Below, one piece after another: positions 59,123 to 64,000 of a stretch of 64,000 nucleotides of DNA (position 1 is the stretch's first letter; each line of letters starts with the position of its first letter). Under the pieces are notes generated by a model that saw only the letters and a program-made list of their open reading frames with translations, ran no database searches and was not told the DNA's origin. This stretch comes from Malurus cyaneus samueli (lineage: Eukaryota > Chordata > Aves > Passeriformes > Maluridae), in NCBI GenBank assembly GCA_009741485.1, contig CM019236.1, forward strand, positions 26,416,543-26,480,542. The letters are read 5' to 3'. The position numbers and the translations under genes are program-made.

Positions 59123-62100
59123 CTGTAGGGAAAAGAAATAAATAATTACATCTCATATCGAGAAGGAATGGAATGTTTTTTACATTGTGCTGTATCTGTA
59201 AATAACTATGTCACCTTAGCAGCAACAACATGTTTCCCTTGAAGGATGTTAAAAAATGAATACATATTTGGCCCTCCATAACACAATGGTGCTTTTAAAG
59301 AGAGTTCACGGAGAACTGTTGCCACACTATAATTTCTAATCTCATTCTTTCAAACCCAGGACATTTAAATAAAATACATAACTGCACAGAAAAGAGTCAT
59401 TACAGAATATAAAAGTAATTTCAAGTTAGATAAAGTTTGACTGATGCTTAAGATGAACACAAGCATGTCAAACAGCCTCCTAAAAAGGTAACTGTCAAAT
59501 GAATTAGGATGAAATATGCTACAGAATATTTGGTACAATTCATTTGCTTAGTTCTATTCAATGGGAGGACCATTGTATTAAAGAGAATGATAATCAGGAA
59601 ATTTGTTTTCCAGACAGGTTGTCAGAACCTGCTGAAAATCCACCTATACTGTTTGCTGGAATGATTTTTGCATATGATGAGGTGCACCCATGAGCACCTT
59701 TCCTTCTGGGAACTGAGAAAAGCTTTGGAGTCATTAGGACCAGACAAGGCTACCATAGACACTATACCTTCTTTCCCTTTCATAAAAGCAGTCAAAAGCT
59801 GTGACACAAAAACCTAATGCAAATTACTCTTCCTTGCTCTAGTGCCTAGAAACATTCTTCCTCTTATTTCACAACTGTTTGTATTTTCTTGCTCTTAAAT
59901 CAGAAATAGTTTTCAGCTCAGATGGGTATTCCCCCTTCCATTACCCTCCACCAAGGTAAGGTAAGGTGGGAGGTGGACATTAAATTAAGGATGTTTTGTC
60001 CAAGAGGTTACCCCTCATCTTCATGCCACATGCTGTCCCTAACTTTATCAATCTCAGTCTTCATTTAGAGCAGCAGCATCCAACTCTTTACCAGAAACAG
60101 CCCACTGAAAGTGAACCAAGAGGGTACATAACAATCACTCATTTTGCTGAAATTAACCATGAAACCTCTAGGCAAAGTGTCCCAACCACCACCAAGATGA
60201 CAACTGATGGAAATTTACTATTGTTTTTGGCTTACATGACCCAACATCAGAAGCAGTACAACAAATACAAAAACATTAATTCTACCCAGAAATTATGAGA
60301 GTGTGTATCACTCCAGAACGTGTATCAACAACCATTCTATTTGGAATCACTTCCTTAAGTTTCCTTTCAGAAAAAGTAGTCACAAACAATAACTTTCAAG
60401 GTATGAATATTAATTTAAACTAGTATAAAACAAAGCAATGAAATATTGTCACCATGCATTTAAGTAAAGAGCTGAATTAATTACCATACAGGCAGCATTA
60501 GCCTCCGTAATTTCACAGTATGACTTCGCATCCTGCTAACAGCACCATTCTTTAAATTTCACACCCACACAGAACTGAATTATCAAAAATAAACTTAAAC
60601 ATTTATGAAGAATAACAAGCAAACTAATCTTTAGCCTAAGAACTATTTACACCTCTTTTTCAATTTTTGCAGCTACTTTTGTTTCAAATTATTTAACATT
60701 AAATAGATAACTAATTATTCTTAACACATTCTCATTGATTGAATTCATAAAATATATAGCCTTCTACTGACTGGCTAAAAACCACCTTAATGGCCTTAGA
60801 TATACTGAAAAAAGTGAGTGTCTTGGTAATCTCCATCATTAGTGTAGACCTGGAGATCATTCTTAAAGCACATCTGTGCTTGAAGCATTTTAGCAGTGGG
60901 CAAAATTAAAAGCTTGGTAGCACAAAACCATTTTTTCCTAGATCACAACTTTTACAGACTATAATTACAGTATTTATAGTGAAAACTTCTTGTGACATGG
61001 AGTCACAAAAAAGCTGCTATTACATCCTACAAACTGGAAGAACGTTCTATATATACGGGAGCTATAAAATCTGTATGAATTGATTTCTAGACTTTGTGCA
61101 TTATAGATGAGGACTACAGGAGTTTAAAATTATTGCTTGCAGTCACAATGTTATCTTTTTGTAGTTTAAGTAGCTTCTTATTAGAAAACAGACGCACTCC
61201 AAATTAAATAGGTCACAAATGATGAATTATTACACTGATTCAATTTATTTCCATATACTCCACAGCTCAAAAGCATTAGTTCATAAGTGAGAAAAATCCT
61301 AACATAAAAATGCACTCCCCCATTTCAAAGCTTTCCACAGATGTGTGAATCTTTTAGATTAACAAAGATAGAAGGACAGCTCAAGATCCTGCTCTGCTCA
61401 TGCAAGAGAAAGAGAAGTGGTAATTTTATATTTTAAGTCATTTATTATATGTAAAATGACTGAAAATGCATAATGACAAAGAAATACTTCCATAAACAGG
61501 TATATATAACAACTTAACTACTTGACCCAACTTCAGCAAGCCATTGAACATACATTTTAACTAATAAAACCAAAATCAAAGTAAACAAAAAAACCCACCA
61601 AACATCAAACTACACCAAAAAACCCTTCCCAAAAACACACACACATACACACACAAAAAAGGCATGGAGCCTAATTATTTAGATACTCTTCTCTTGCTAG
61701 TTGTATATATTTACCTCATACTCTGTATAGAAACAGTAGAGGTTTAGAATCTACTAATTAGAAGTTTCCCTCAATCTTTGCATGTGTTTCTGTTACAAAA
61801 ACCCACAAATCTCTGCATCAGCTTCATGAAAACTCCATGGTTTTTTCTCTTCACACTTCTGCATGCAGCTACTAAAATGACAAAGAAATCTAGCCCCTCT
61901 CTCAAATAAATCAATATATTAATCCTCCTTTAAAATTATTAAAATCCACTTGCTGAAATACTAATGGTAGAGACACAACTTTAGGAGAAACTGGATTCCA
62001 GAAACATAGCAAAGGACCTAACAAATAAGGTTTGTTTAAAGAGATGTTAAAGAATTGTCCACAGGAAGAAGTAGCCATGTTCAGATGTTAAGGAAGAAAG

Positions 62101-64000
62101 AGTAGAAAACCAAGGAAGAACGCAGTACGCAAGTCTTAATTCAAATTGCAATTTAACACTATCAAAAGCTTCCCAAAATAGATAAGAAACCTATCTGGCA
62201 TTTTATAATCTGCTTCAAAGAAAATCTGGTATTTTGATACAGTACATTTTGTCTCTCAGGAAGAACATAAGGTCAGGCAAAACAGAAGCTGCCACTCACT
62301 TATAAACAGAACTGTGGCAGTGGATGCTTACAGGATAAGAAAAATAGGGAGAAGAAAAATAGGAAAAAACCTTAAAAAGAATATAACATTGCCATTACTA
62401 AAGTGCAAACAGATTCTCCAGTGCCCTAGTTAACAGCACTGAAAAGAAACAGAACTTCTTGCTCTCACAGTTCAATATACTTTATCTCCTTCCATCAGAG
62501 AGCTACCTTGGCCATCTCTTCCTAACATGCTCCACAGTTCTTACTCAGAAGTTTTCATGCTTCACAACAATATTCTTCCAGCATTAAACATGCATCTTTT
62601 TTACTGATGTGAGATTATAATATGAAAGCAAATGTGATTTGGATGGCCAAAAATGAATTGCACTATTTGTAAAAGAGTAAGGTAGCAAGATAGCGCCATC
62701 AACAAAGCTACTTAAATTCAAACTATCTAAAAACTCATGTCTGTTTCATTATAAGCTGCTGTTGTATATAAAGCATCCCTCTGGACCTTCCAGTGTGAAA
62801 AAGGAGCTCCCTATCAACATCTGGACAAAATACCTATGCAAACAATTTAAATAAAAAACAAGACAAAACACTGAAGCCAAACTCATGATGAAATAATCCC
62901 AAACTGTTACTATTTTATTTAATTCTACCTGACCAAATACAGTATCTTGACCACTTACCAAGTATTAGCAGCATAAATTGTGTCAGAACACTGAGCATAT
63001 ATAGTTTTTACAAAAAAATACATTCAGGTATATAAAACCTAAAGCTACTTCTCTCAACAAGCTTTGATATGGGAAATCACTTCTTAATTTACCTAAACAC
63101 AAGCATTCTACCATATTTGATGTAAAAGCAAATCAAGTTGACATTTAAACCCTCAACTAACATGTGAATATTGTTCTGCAAAGGCCTTCTTTAAAGAGGA
63201 CAAGTAGCCTTGAACAGCCAGCCTTGAACAACAGCCCTCCCATGAGTGAGTGCCTGTCCTAATTGAGATGTTTATTTACAGAGTGTCACAGAAAATGATA
63301 CATTAACCAACTGGAAAGAGCTGCAATCATTTGACAGCATATAAAATAATAAAAAAATTAGTTTCCTTAAACCAGATTCTGTGCTGTAGGTTAATGACAA
63401 ACTCTGCATATTGTGGATTTTACAAGTTAAGTAGGTCAGCAAATACAGTAGAAAACTACTGAACTAAGTCTGAAAATCAAACACATGGCCTGACAGCACG
63501 TATGCTACATGGTCTTAAGCACGGGTTTGGGCTTCTTAATGTAACGTCAATCCAAGAACTTGCATGGATGTGGATAACTGTTAAAACCTAAAATTCTCAT
63601 CCCCTGACCATATATTATTCTAGACATCGAAGATCCATCACATTTGGAATAAAGAGGCCACTCCTTTGAAAAACACAAATGTTCTCTTTAGTTTTATATG
63701 ACAAATGCTTCAATGCTTCATTAGGCTGTAGGCACAAGACAAAAATGAAAAACACTGTTCAGATGAGCTTATGATCTAAGTGACAAAGACAAGGCTGGGA
63801 GAAAACAGAACAAAACAAAGCAGAACAGAACAAAAGCCTGGTGACGCTGTGCACTTTATTTCGTTGCTACATGGTGTGTGCTTCACTTTAAATGCTGAAG
63901 CTTTGTAATATTATAAACTAATGAAACAGAAAGGTTTGAGAAAATCAAGGATGTGTGCCTAAGGCACAGAAAAATTCATACAGATAGACCACAAAAGGTC
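59123..64000 (-). other. RIC1 intron 1 (partial)
   Basis: No first exon, CpG island or promoter-like sequence is visible up to the window end, so the RIC1 start lies beyond it. Contains an A/C-rich low-complexity tract at 61561-61662 and a short AGAAC/AAAAC-type run near 63798-63835. Confidence 0.65.
61561..61662 (+). repeat. A/C-rich low-complexity tract
   Basis: Composed of AAAACC, ACCACC-like units, then a short CA microsatellite. Nearly free of G, in RIC1 intron 1. Confidence 0.85.

Noticed and set aside
59996..60298. 100-codon open frame on the + strand
   Set aside because: In RIC1 intron 1, antisense, polar and low in hydrophobic residues, with no recognisable motif or start context.

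Overview
The window is vertebrate nuclear DNA with two large, spliced protein-coding genes in convergent (tail-to-tail) orientation. It is most likely from a bird. A decayed 3' fragment of a CR1 LINE lies in one intron, and a degraded element resembling a dispersed avian LTR-type repeat lies between the genes. The pair ERMP1/RIC1 sits tail-to-tail at human 9p24.1, a region that corresponds to the avian Z chromosome, so a Z-linked locus is the natural reading (inference).

Layout: 1-1899 is an ERMP1 intron. Thirteen ERMP1 exons on the + strand (1900-15890) encode about 690 residues, from the middle of the M28 peptidase domain to the natural stop; the upstream exon(s) lie outside the window. The 3'UTR probably ends just after an AATAAA at 17889. 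About 4 kb of intergenic DNA follows (about 17.9-22.0 kb), including the LTR-like relic at 20740-21500. RIC1 is on the - strand: 3'UTR about 22.0-23.6 kb and 25 coding exons from 59122 down to 23601. These encode about 1,372 residues of a protein of about 1,420; only the first coding exon (about 48 codons) is missing. Both edges of the window fall in introns. All 36 splice junctions I placed with both exons in view are GT-AG, and their phases match.

Function: ERMP1 is an ER-membrane M28-family metallopeptidase (Fxna). RIC1 is the WD40-containing subunit of the RIC1-RGP1 exchange factor for RAB6A at the Golgi. They are neighbours by conserved synteny; nothing here shows that they act in one pathway.

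I see no new multi-gene system. The points most worth checking are: (i) one ERMP1 exon (2361-2463) whose centre, carrying a zinc-ligand Glu, is out of frame with both ends and contains an in-frame stop; (ii) a one-base frame slip in the large RIC1 exon (near 30135); (iii) an unannotated, phase-matched 57-codon candidate cassette exon inside the ERMP1 peptidase domain (4860-5030); (iv) an isolated CpG-dense ERMP1 exon (14441-14604); and (v) a block of about 100 bp inside the LTR-like relic that resembles sequence about 650 bp away near the RIC1 3' end.
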